Source of the DNA: Gonapodya sp. JEL0774
Lineage: Eukaryota; Monoblepharomycota; Monoblepharidomycetes; Monoblepharidales; Gonapodyaceae
DNA length: 64,000 nt
Assembly (NCBI GenBank): GCA_027604505.1
Contig: JADIIX010000013.1
Location: forward strand, 124,001-188,000
Direction: 5' to 3'
The notes beneath the pieces were generated by a model, which searched no databases, had not been told where the DNA came from, and saw nothing but the letters and a program-made list of their open reading frames with translations. Shown one piece after another: positions 30,900 through 40,607 of this stretch; the stretch's first letter is position 1; every line of letters starts with the position of its first letter. A program made the position numbers and the translations under genes.

Positions 30900-32049
30900 A
30901 TGGACTCGCCCCAGAAGCTTTGTTTAACTCATTTCGAAGTATCACCATCGCATCTTGCAGTGGAAGCTTCCCCTGGAATTATCACCGAGGGACGGATTGA
31001 TTCGCAAGTCCAACCAATCACACCTGTGACATTGGAGCAGAACCACATGAGGGATGATGACATTTTCTTGTCACATGATGAATGTGGAGAAAATGTGAGC
31101 AACTGCGCACCGGAGGAATCGGAGATCGACTTTGCGGACGAGTATTCCTTCACACTCGACTTTGAGGGTGAAGGCGAAGAGGAGATGGAGCAGCCTGTGA
31201 TTGATATCGGAGTTGGCAAAACAGATGACGAAGCGATCTCTGGGAATCTGATTTCTCTGAGAGGTTGCGGCTTCCATGCAGCGGACGAGCCAGTCCACTT
31301 TCAGCCTCCTCCATCGATCTTATTTTCTCAATCAGCGGGAGTTTCGATCACTTCCGCATCATCTCTTCAGGTGGTGCCTACTGAACTTGAACTAGACCCC
31401 GAGCCAGCTTTTGACTTGGCAGAATACCTAGGGCGTTTGGAACGTGAAGCTGGCTACGCACCATATGTTGAACCCATTGATCGGGATGGGAGTGAGCAAA
31501 AACCCATTATCTCAGTGAACGTCGAACAAGTTGCTCACACAGAAAACGCGGATAATGACTTCGCGACCGTCAGTGCTAGCGAATCGGAATTGGACACTGA
31601 ATTTGAACAAAAAGTTACTCTTCTCAACATCTACGACATCCGTGTGACTCAAAAAGCTCTTGCTGGTGAAGATGATGCCTTTGGTGAATCTTACATGGGA
31701 AGCGCAGGAATTAGTGGGAGGACCGAGAACCCCAGTGAGGATGACCTGGCAGGGTGGGGTAATGTGCATTTAAAAACCAAGTACGTGTCTATGATGCAGT
31801 CGCATTCGTGAAAAATGGTGAAGATGTTCCATTGGATCGATTTGGGCGGTGTTCATCACAATCAACTGTAAGATGTGGGAAACAGGAGGATGCCTTAGCA
31901 GCCGCCAACAATATTCTGATCTTGTCAATTGTGCTGCCTCACACTGCGCGATTGAGGAACTGATTGCATTATATGATCTCCCAATGCCGACAGATCTCGT
32001 TTTGCAAACCGTGTTCACACGCTGGCCTCCTCTTTGTTATCGTCTTTAG
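30900..32049 (+). CDS. Acidic orphan protein upstream of SPO11
   Basis: Exon 1 is 30900-31780 with a GTACGT donor; a CCTTAG acceptor at 31897-31898 joins 31899-32049 in phase, giving 343 residues. The sequence is highly acidic (long Glu/Asp stretches such as DFEGEGEEEMEQ and PTELELDPEPAFDLAEYLGR), with no membrane segment and no domain I recognise. It ends with DLPMPTDLVLQTVFTRWPPL, a more ordered C-terminus. The SPO11 ATG is only 53 bp past its stop, on the same strand. Exon 1 is well supported; exon 2 rests on phase alone. Function unknown. Confidence 0.55.
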
Positions 32050-32102
32050 TGTCACGAGGAAATCAAGCACAATGCAATTTGGGGATTCTGAAAGGAGTTG
32101 GA

Positions 32103-33869
32103 ATGAATTTGACTGATACCAGCAATGGTGATCCGAAGGAAGATGGCGAACACAGGGAAGACAGTGAGGAGATCCGAGATCAAGGATCAGACAGAGAAAT
32201 GGAAACACACGAGGGTTTCAAGCGAGCGGACACAACAACAATCGAACGGGGTGTCGCGAAAACTTTGCACGATGAAAACGTAGCGGTAAGCACGGGTTCC
32301 CAGAGGAAAGGGGAGAATGTGCTCGTTCTCTTTCCCCCCTTTTCTCGCTCCAACATCCGCAAGATCGGTAGGTCAATATTTTCATGTGTTTTTTTTAGCT
32401 TCATCATCATCAATCCTTCAATGCTCCCAGCCATCGTCTATCGGATCCTTAATCTCTCCCGCCTCCTACTGCTCTCGGGTCGCACTGCCACAACTCGTGA
32501 CGCATATTATCGTGACGTGAATCTTTTCGGATGCCAAGCCTCACTAGAGAGAGTAGGTGTTCCCCATTCCATCGATTGTACATGTAAGATCTCCGTTTAA
32601 TGCAGCAGCCATCTCCGCGCTTGAGTCCCTAGCGACAATTCTACACCTTGTTGGCCTTCCTCGTCACGCCCTTAACCTCCGAGCGTCTTCCAAAGGACTC
32701 TTAGCAGGAGCAGTGGAGTACATGACGCGCGATGGAAGAACCGTGAAAGGCCCCCAGACTGGCGAGGTTGCTACTTGCGACTTCTTTGGTAAAGCAATGG
32801 TTTACATAACAAAAACACCCTGTACTCCCTTAGCCACTCCTCATCCCGCCCCCAGAATCACTGTTGAGTGTACAGCTGCTCGCTCCTGTTTTATTGGTCA
32901 TTGAGAAGGAGGCAGTGCTGCGCTCACTTCTATCACTGGGGATAGGACGGTACTGCACATTAGTCACAGGTAAAGGTTACCCTGATGTTGCGACTAGGTG
33001 GTTCGTGCGAAAGGCAATCGATGATGGAGATTTAGAAGGAGGATTGGGGAAGGGTTTACGGAGGGCATCTGACCATATTCAAGAGAAGTGCTCGGTTCAC
33101 GAGTCTGACGAACGGGAAGTGGAAAACACGCCCAAGACAAAAGAAGCAAATGGGGATGAACAATGGGATTGTATTGAGAGCACGCGAGCAGACGAGACTT
33201 GTCCAGGTGCCCGGAGCAGCACAACACGTGTGGTCGCCTTGGTGGATGGTGATCCGCACGGATACGAAATTTACCTCGTGAGTTCATGTGAAGATCCTCA
33301 CTGAGGTCCCTGGCCCTACTCATGCTCCCTAAAAGACATACAAGTATGGCTCTGATGCGCTACGAGAGCACCGCGATGAACTGTCTGTACCATCTTTGGA
33401 GCTGGCTGGAATTGAATTCGCCGATCGTGAGCGGTAAGCAGTCCACCTTTATTTTATATGTGATTACGTTCTTCGTATAGGCGTTATTGGCATTCTGTGA
33501 AAGGTTTCACATTTCCGATGAATCACTGATTCCTCTCTCGGAACGTGACGAGAAGAAGGCACAGCAGTTATTACGGAGATCTCAAATAATGCTGGATACT
33601 GAGTTAGCGTGAGTACGTTTCACAAAGGCCCAGGATCACAAATCAAGTAGTATTATTGCCGGGCCAGCGAAAATCTCAAGGCGATGCTCGCAAGCGGCAC
33701 TAAAATCGAGCTACAAGCACTACAAGAAGCGAACGTCCACAACACAAAAGGTGAAGGATCAAGTTGGTTGATTGGGGACGTAGATCTCTTGAGGCAGTAC
33801 GTGGCGGTCAAAGTGCTTGGCGAACAATACGCCGGAACGCAACAAAGGTCTGCGGGCAGTACATCTTAG
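32103..33869 (+). CDS. SPO11: Meiotic double-strand-break protein SPO11 (TopoVIA-like)
   Basis: Six exons (32103-32556, 32606-32788, 32856-33277, 33336-33433, 33504-33608, 33668-33869) close in phase to 487 residues. The winged-helix 5Y-CAP part has SGRTATTRDAYYRDVNLFG; the second Tyr of DAYY (codon 32508-32510) is the expected DNA-attacking Tyr. LNLRASSKGLLAGAVEY follows. The Toprim domain shows LLVIEKEAVL (metal Glu), TGKGYPDVATRWFV and the DxD in LVDGDPHGYEI, then YKYGSDALREH, SLIPLSERDEKKAQQLL and IELQALQ. All catalytic residues are present. Two oddities: an N-terminal acidic extension of about 90 residues, and an acidic insert of about 50 residues between YPDVATRW... and LVDGDP (about 33080-33228). 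SPO11 cuts both strands to start meiotic recombination in the nucleus. Its tail faces the methyltransferase gene. Confidence 0.93.
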
Positions 33870-33996
33870 CAATAAAACTGGCTAGATCGCTAATATTTGC
33901 GATAGATATGTCTGATGGTCGTTATTCGTAATGCAGTTGTGACGCTCGAACAAGAAGGAACTCCGTGCAATCGGTACATCGGATGTTATGTTCTGA

Positions 33997-35417
33997 TTAT
34001 AGATTAAACAGTAAGGCGCGGCAACGCAACGGGTTAAATCGGTGCGTACGCCTATACTCACCTCGAATAACTACAGAGTACCCAAGTCGTTTCCAATCCC
34101 TGGCATACCTTAGAACTTGTCTCGCATCTTGTACCCGATTTCCGAAAGAATGAAGCTCGACAGCAATTTGTACCGGAAGAACTATTGGATTTGCGAGTAA
34201 TGTGCGGAACACCTGATGTTCCCATCCCTCGATGTCCTATTGTTGAAGAGAAAGAGCGAGTGGAGAACAGCGTTGGATGGAAAATGAGACGAACTCTTCG
34301 ATCAATGATTGGCGGTGCCGCGGCAACCTCAGGCTTACCATTTTTAAGATATCCACGGACGTGTGACCAAGTTCCGCGATAATGGATTCAAATGTACGAT
34401 ACATCTTCCCATTCTTTACACCAGAATTCTCCGAGTCACTGAGACACCACGGTCGAAAGTTCAACCAGTCATGAGATGATGGAAGGTTTGGATTTGTGCA
34501 ATCAAATGTCCAAATCTTCTCGAAGCCAAAAATCTTAGAACTTTGATGCCGGCAAGAGCTCATTGGAAGGCAATTCACCTCGCAGTTGCCTCCTGTCTCC
34601 GCATTTATTGCATCCTCGAAGCTAAAATCTCCATAACTTCCAAGCGAATAGATTATGCAAGGTTTGCCCTTCGGAACTTCACACAGCCTTATGGAACAGA
34701 GGACAGGAGTAAGCACTAAATCATACTACCGAAGAGTGAGATCTCACCATTTGCCCCCATCACCGTGAGTTGGTCGACGAGTGAGTCCATTTGGGTCACA
34801 TGCGAAGGTTGCAGGAACCAAGGAGTACAGGTCCCAGCCCTTGAGGGAGTTCGTAAGTACGAGTCGCAAGTTTAACACGTCAAACGTTTACCAACCCGGC
34901 CTGGCTGAACAATCGTTTGAATCTGTTCATCTGACATCGCCAATAACTCATCAACCACCTAGTACAATGGGCGAGAGGCAATCGGAGCAGATTGCGCGCG
35001 AGATGGATGAGGCGTTGACAGTGGGTCAAGTGCGTTAAAGCTTCTTCCGCTCAACACTTGCAGTAAACCCACGTGACTATAGTTTTCAGCAAAGAAGGCG
35101 CCCCAGCAAAGGTTTCGAGATTCGCGTGCGGAGTTGTTTTCGGCGATTTCGCGAAGGCAGTGAAGCACTTCCTCCACACTGTCTTTTGCAATACGCGTGA
35201 TTTTCTGCGTCCCTTCATTGCGAATGACTGTTTCATTAAACTGTAGTGGAACATTGACACTTCGAAGCGATGTCGTGTGTTCCATCGAATGCGGCAAGAA
35301 CCTGTTGCCGGAACCAGCATAGACAACAAAGAAGAACGTGATGGTTGCTGTACCTAAGAGCGTGAAGAAACGTCGTTCCGATGGCAGGCGGGTGATGAAT
35401 CCATAAGAACCATCCAT
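33997..35417 (-). CDS. METTL24-like type II membrane methyltransferase
   Basis: Six exons (35417-35073, 34958-34896, 34839-34748, 34687-34579, 34515-34339, 34236-33997) close in phase to 341 residues. A short basic N-terminus and one helix (FFTLLGTATITFFFVVYAG) predict a type II Golgi/ER membrane protein. The lumenal domain shows THGDGGKW-LCEV, CIIYSLGSYGDFSFEDAI, CE-IWTFDCTNPN, SVDILKM-DIEGWEHQVF and QIAVELHSFGN, the motif order of METTL24/FkbM-related methyltransferases; DIEGxE is the diagnostic motif and forms across the last intron. The substrate is unknown; related enzymes are thought to methylate glycans or small molecules with SAM. The ATG at 35417 was chosen because the longer frame starts at TTG. 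Confidence 0.85.
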
Positions 35418-35567
35418 CTGATCAATGATAATATGCAAAACACGTATTCTGAGCTTGGGCAGTGCGGGACGTCCGCAACCACTACAAACGGGGTCTCACA
35501 ACGATTGCAATTTTGCACGTAAATTGCTCATGAAATACTATGTGATAACAAATTTCGGAACGCAAAA

Positions 35568-37506
35568 TCATTTGCTCCCAGTGTCCTCCTCATGTGCTCT
35601 CACAGTACCCATGATCCCCTGTGTGAACCCCACACCCCATTGCCAAAGGGGGAATATCTCTGATTGAGGAAATCCTTTGCTGTCAGCTTGGGTGCTGGAC
35701 ATCCCAACTATTCCCGATCTCGCTACAACTTCGTTATCAACTGCCTTCTCTCCATTCCGTCCCTTGACAGAGAACCCCAATTCAGACATGACTTTCGAAG
35801 CCATAGTTGACAGCAAGTTTTCGTTTAGTCCTCTCATAAGCTTGATCCAGGATTTCTCATCCAGAGAAGAACTGCTTTTCAGCTTGCCTAGGCCTTCATG
35901 AACGATATTAACCAATGAGGACATGTGAGTTGATGTCGCTGGACGCTTCGACGAGGAGGAAATACCACTATGTTCAGCAACTAAATTGGAAACAACGCAC
36001 ACAAGAACCACAGAAACTATAAGAGCATTCCTTCTGAGGAGTAAGGTGCCCTCGTCCAGATTTCCACTGGGTTTTGAAAGGATGGGGGCGAAGATGACCT
36101 CAATTGCGATAATCTTGCAGACCGCCCACATCAAAAATAATGAGGTAACGCGAGTCAGATGAATGTCTTGGTTCAGAGTTGTTATGGTGAGTCCACTCTC
36201 CGTCTCCCAAAAGAAATCGTCCGGAAAAGTCGAAGGGCGGTTCCACAAGGTTGAGACGAGTGGTCTCAAAGCCGGGAGTGCGTGATTGATTTTGTTTTGA
36301 GAACCATTGACAATTTCGAGGGTTACCTGGTGGGAAGCCAACGTCGACTTGTCCACATTTGTCATGCAGTTAAATACGAGACTCACTTTCTGAACTGCCT
36401 CGAGAACTCCGCCAACCATTTTCGCAAGTACCACTATTTTTTTTTGTACATCAGATCCCTGTTTCATTTTGGATTCGCGACCCTGCCATATTCTGGACAA
36501 CGCGCCGAGGACTGAGTCTTCTGCTATACTCAAATCAAGCGGCGCAATATAATGCGGATTGAGAAGCTCGTCTTGTTTCCTATTCATTTTGTTTTCAGTA
36601 TCAACGGGCGTTTCTGTATGAAACTGTACTGGAGCGTCCAAGCCACTAGTTTCATACAATGTAAGAAGCGATTCCCGCATAGAGGGAAGTGTGAGGAGGT
36701 ATTGCGAGAGGGACGTAGATGCTATTTGCAGAACATCCCGTTTGAAAGAGCGACGAGTGCCCTCAAATTTGATGATAGAACTGTTAAAGTGGTGAGTTAG
36801 TTACACAGCGCAAATATTTGACCCACTCACCTCCCACTTGAGACAATAAACAAATAATACGGCTTTCACAACCACAGCCAAACGGATTCTCGAAGCAGGT
36901 GGTTTCTTTGTCAATGACGGGGGTTTCATCACTGGGCCTCCACCGATTTTGTGTTTCAACGAAAGTTCGTCAGAGGTTTGTACCAATGGTCGCACGTCTG
37001 TTTCATTGGTAGGTGACCTTGCAGCTAGTGCAACAAGTGACATAACGGCCGCAAACATTTGTTGATTCTGCAATTGCTGCGTCAGGACCTGTTGCTGCAG
37101 TTGAGTCGCTTGGAGAGCGAGTTGTCGGAGTAGCTCAGAGTCAAACCGAGAATTGTGTGCGGGATTGTGCAGTTGACTGTGAGGGTTCATCGGAAAGGGC
37201 GAGGCGATGGGTTCAGTCACAAATTGGTTGGCGCTTTGGGAAGTAGCCGTCAACACTTCCAATTGCTGTACTGACGGGGCTACGCGAGGGTAAATCATTT
37301 TAATAACGGCAAGTGGCTGGTGATTGTCGCCTTTTCCGCCGGACGATTGGTAACTCACGTCTGGTCCCTCCATCATTCAATCGCCCGAGAGCGACTGGTG
37401 ACCTCTCGTGTCGAAGAATAGTCATAGAGGTTGAGTGAACGTTTCCTGTGAGTTGCTCACGCTTGCGTTTCTGAAGTCGCGAGTCAGTTTCGTCAAACCG
37501 TAGCAT
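35568..37506 (-). CDS. Hypothetical membrane protein with NLS-like N-terminus
   Basis: Three exons (37506-37359, 37279-36831, 36761-35568) close in phase to 596 residues. The N-terminus MLRFDETDSRLQKRKREQL is basic and NLS-like. A Gln-rich helical stretch follows (LALQATQLQQQVLTQQLQNQ). Hydrophobic segments are IRLAVVVKAVLFVYCLKW (about residue 180-200), LFLMWAVCKIIAIEVIFAPIL and NALIVSVVLVCVVSNLVA, so two or three membrane helices are possible. The last part is Ser/Lys-rich. No known domain. The position and phases support the model, but the true start could lie further upstream, where LMTVCFRDLMECYG is open in another frame. Confidence 0.6.
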
Positions 37507-37913
37507 TCCATCAAATCACGGAAACAGACCGTCATCAGGAGTCTCTCCCGCAGATCAACAACATGTTTTGAGGATGTTTCTAGCCCTGCCGTGTGCGAGG
37601 ATGGTGCAGGCATTGTTGGAGGATGGTCGAGTGTGGAGGTGGAGGTGGAGGGCGGTCATGCATCGCCCTCACAGTTTGGTAAAATCAAGTCAACTGGATG
37701 CAAAGGGCAACAAGTCTTCAGTCAAATACTGGTGTCACAATCTATAGAAATTGGATACTAGATTCAGAGAAAGAAAGAAAGAGAAAGGAGTGAATTGTGC
37801 AATGATGACAAAACTGGGAAGATCAAAAAGTGGGGCTCAGTCTGAACTGGCTGGGTGGAACGAATCCCCGCACTGGGACCAACATTTGAGTGCAAAAACC
37901 AAAGTAAACGAAG
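37507..37913. promoter_or_regulatory. Divergent promoter region, membrane protein and CCCH gene
   Basis: 407 bp between two divergent starts. Contains a GGAGGT purine repeat near 37636-37650 (plus strand). No factor site recognised. Confidence 0.4.
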
Positions 37914-39281
37914 ATGGACGCTCACTCCCAGACAAACAACGACATGTCCAGATTAGTTGACTCTCTTTCCACTCTCAGCATGGTAGATGAGGATGTTTCA
38001 GCTGGAAGGAAAGGAGTGGACGCCGGAAACGATGGCGACCAAGTGAGACCGGTGAGCAATGAAACCAATCGGCAAGGCTGGTCCATCTTTCTATGGCAAC
38101 CAACGTGGCAATGGATGGATTCGCGGGTTTCGCTCGTCAGGAGCATGGCTTTCCCGATTTGCCAAGGGCTATGAGCTCTCTCGAGCATGAAAGGCAATTC
38201 TATCTCAGCCTTAACTCACCCTTGAATGTTGTCCTATCGATTTTCCGCTCGCTGATCTCGCTCGTCGTCTTATCTACTTGGAACAGCACAATCAGGCGGA
38301 CCCCAAACCGCCGCGGGCACACAGCAAGATAAAAACCGAGTTATGCAAGAGTTGGGAAAACACTCAGTCCTGGTATTTGTCTTACATTGGAATGGCGAAG
38401 CTCTAATGGGTAAATTCATATTGTTTCCATGTTCCGTGGATGTTTACAGCAAATACGGGAAGCACTGTCTTTTCGCCCATGGTAAGCTCCGCTCTCCTTT
38501 AGTCGTTTTAAACGTTTTCATGATCAAGATTTATTTTCTGTTTTTCTTTGTGGTCATCTTTCAGGCAAACCAGAACTCAGAAGTGTTGAGCGACCACTGA
38601 AGTTCAAGACCGAATTGTGCAAGAACTACTGGCGGGATGGTATTTGCAATTATGGCAGGCGCTGTCACTTTATTCACTCCGAAGATGTGAGGATTTCCTA
38701 CAAGCTCGTGCTTGTCTGCTCGACATTTTCAACATTCAACTCTCTAGGATGTGTTCCGCAAGCTGAATGACATTGCTGTCGGCAATATTGTGCTCAAAAC
38801 ATCCCGCGCCGATGGTACTCCTGGGCATGCACGTCACTCTTCCGTACCCAACGTTGCGACTTCATTTGAGGTTGAGCTGCGTTCGAATGCAGCTCCTGAC
38901 CGTTCCTCTAACCACACGAGGCACAGTAGGCACAGCAGCTATGATCCGAGAGCTCTTGGTGACGCAATGAGCGCCGGTGCGCAGCAGATACGCTCCACCT
39001 CTTCTGGGTCCGGTGGGAGCTCTGCATTGCTACTTCCACCACCGTTTTTTCTGGGTCACTCGCGCCACAGCAGCGGTGGCCTAGCTAGCTCATGCACTAC
39101 CCGATCTAATGCAAGCACTGGGTCCAGCGGCACCATGTACATGCCTTTTGAAGAAAGGATGGCAGAATCGTGCGAGGATGGAGACGTATTCGGCGTCTAT
39201 GGCCCCAAGATCAAATTGCCCAAGCTCAGAGATGGGACTGCAGACTCCGGGTGGTCCGAGGAAGGGGTCCTGTCTGCGTGA
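37914..39281 (+). CDS. Tandem CCCH zinc-finger mRNA-decay protein (TTP/ZFP36/Zfs1 type)
   Basis: Splicing builds two canonical CX8CX5CX3H fingers. Finger 1 is KTELCKSWENTQSCKYGKHC plus LFAH; its second Cys codon is completed across an intron. Finger 2 is KTELCKNYWRDGICNYGRRC plus HFIH. The linker KPELRSVERPLKF is also typical. Both fingers carry the KTEL lead-in of the TTP family, which binds AU-rich 3'UTR elements and recruits deadenylases. Firm exons are 38450-38481, 38565-38686 and 38748-39281; 38287-38372 is likely. Exon 1 is given as 37914-38051 by phase (total 303 residues), but a good open stretch, PLADLARRLIYLEQ, lies just before 38287 and may belong to an exon I could not connect. 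The C-terminal 178 residues are Ser/His/Arg-rich (ARHSS-type repeats, possible kinase or 14-3-3 sites). Confidence 0.85.
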
Positions 39282-39601
39282 TTGGTTGATCCCGGAAGTT
39301 GGAGGAACGGGTCGCAAGACTCTGACATGTTACACCAAGACGCGCAGAGTCTCTGGCGGTCACCAGCTCTTTGTTGGAACGAAGTCTGGACATTTTGTGG
39401 ATGTCCACCGACAATTTTGTAAATGTTCCTTCACGCATCCACTCCTATATTTAAGGTTTCTCAGTTTTTCTTTTGCAACACGTGTGTGTGGGATCATGAT
39501 GTACATATTCTCACTTTTGTTTCCAATGCACTTGTTTTCACGTGACTGAGCGTTTCACTGAGTTCATCCGGATAAAAGAGAACACGTTTTCTGCCTGCCA
39601 C
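39282..39601. other. Intergenic between CCCH and FAM210 genes
   Basis: 320 bp on the plus strand between two same-direction genes, with T-rich stretches near 39460-39490 and 39517-39540. The open frame entering from 39542 begins at GTG and is not used. No gene. Confidence 0.4.
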
Positions 39602-40501
39602 ATGCTGAGCTTCACACCTGAACTCATCCCCCACCACATGTTCCCCTCTCGTATCCCCGTCTTATTACCAAAGCTCCTCAAGAGCACTCATTTCGCTGTG
39701 AATGCCCGGCCATCGATTTTTGATGTTCGAGCACTGGGCTCGGCTGCTATTGCGGATCGTCACGGTCGGCGATGGCTGCCGGCCAGCGGAATAACAGCCA
39801 CAGGGTTGAGACAGCGCGGCTATCTTTCTACGAGGCGATTTGATAAGGACATTGTTGGTGGCATTATGGGACGAGTTGGAATGTCCTCTGATTCCCGAAC
39901 ACACTATGCAACTCATTTCACCGATTCTCCAACCCCAATTGAACGTCCTGTCGAAGGCAAAGCGGATTCTTCGTCGTCATCGTCTTCAACTCCTCCCCCG
40001 AAAATGGGAAAGTTGCAATCTCTGATGCGCGAGTACGGACTTATAGGCGCATTTGTATATGCTGGAACGACATTCGTTGTGTTCTCTTTCAACTACGTTC
40101 TCATTCAATATGCCGGCATAGACGTGAAACCGATTCTGGAGAAGTTCACGCAGCTGAAGAAATGGATTTTGGGTCAGAAACCAGGAGAGGAGGCACATGA
40201 CGAGCTTCCTTTAGAAATTGACAACCAACCTCGTCCATTCTTCAATGTCACCACGATGCTCATGGCCATGGCTCTCACGAAGGTGTACTTCCCCATCAAG
40301 CTACCCTTCGTCATTACAGTAACACCTTACATCGCGCGATGGGCCCGCGCCAGGGGGATCGTTGTTGGGCAGCGAGGAATAGGGGCCCGAGAAGCTGTGA
40401 GGGAGGCTGTGCGAACACGCAAATTACCAGAGAAAAAGTTACCGGCTGGGGGAATGCCCGGAAGGAGGAAACGGAAGGGCCCAGGTGCCACTGGAGTTTG
40501 A
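39602..40501 (+). CDS. DUF1279/FAM210-like mitochondrial membrane protein
   Basis: A single exon of 299 residues. The first 100 residues are Arg/Ser/Leu-rich with few acidic residues (for example KLLKSTHFAVNARPSIFDVR, LRQRGYLSTRRF), fitting a mitochondrial presequence. The DUF1279 core starts at GKLQSLMREYGLIGAFVYAG and continues FVVFSFNYVLIQYAGIDVKP, then a second hydrophobic part VTTMLMAMALTKVYFPIKLP and VTPYIARWARARG. The C-terminus is highly basic. FAM210 proteins sit in the inner mitochondrial membrane and support mitochondrial translation in animals; the fungal role is unknown. The ATG at 39602 is chosen over the earlier GTG frame. Dynein begins 106 bp downstream. Confidence 0.82.
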   Translation: MLSFTPELIPHHMFPSRIPVLLPKLLKSTHFAVNARPSIFDVRALGSAAIADRHGRRWLPASGITATGLRQRGYLSTRRFDKDIVGGIMGRVGMSSDSRTHYATHFTDSPTPIERPVEGKADSSSSSSSTPPPKMGKLQSLMREYGLIGAFVYAGTTFVVFSFNYVLIQYAGIDVKPILEKFTQLKKWILGQKPGEEAHDELPLEIDNQPRPFFNVTTMLMAMALTKVYFPIKLPFVITVTPYIARWARARGIVVGQRGIGAREAVREAVRTRKLPEKKLPAGGMPGRRKRKGPGATGV

Positions 40502-40607
40502 TTTCAAATATATTCTGTGCCTATCCCTTGGGTCGGCCAAATGTCCATTCTAATTCCCAGCTATCGAACTGATTCTTACACCTTGGTACTGTCTCCTCAC
40601 CACATCA

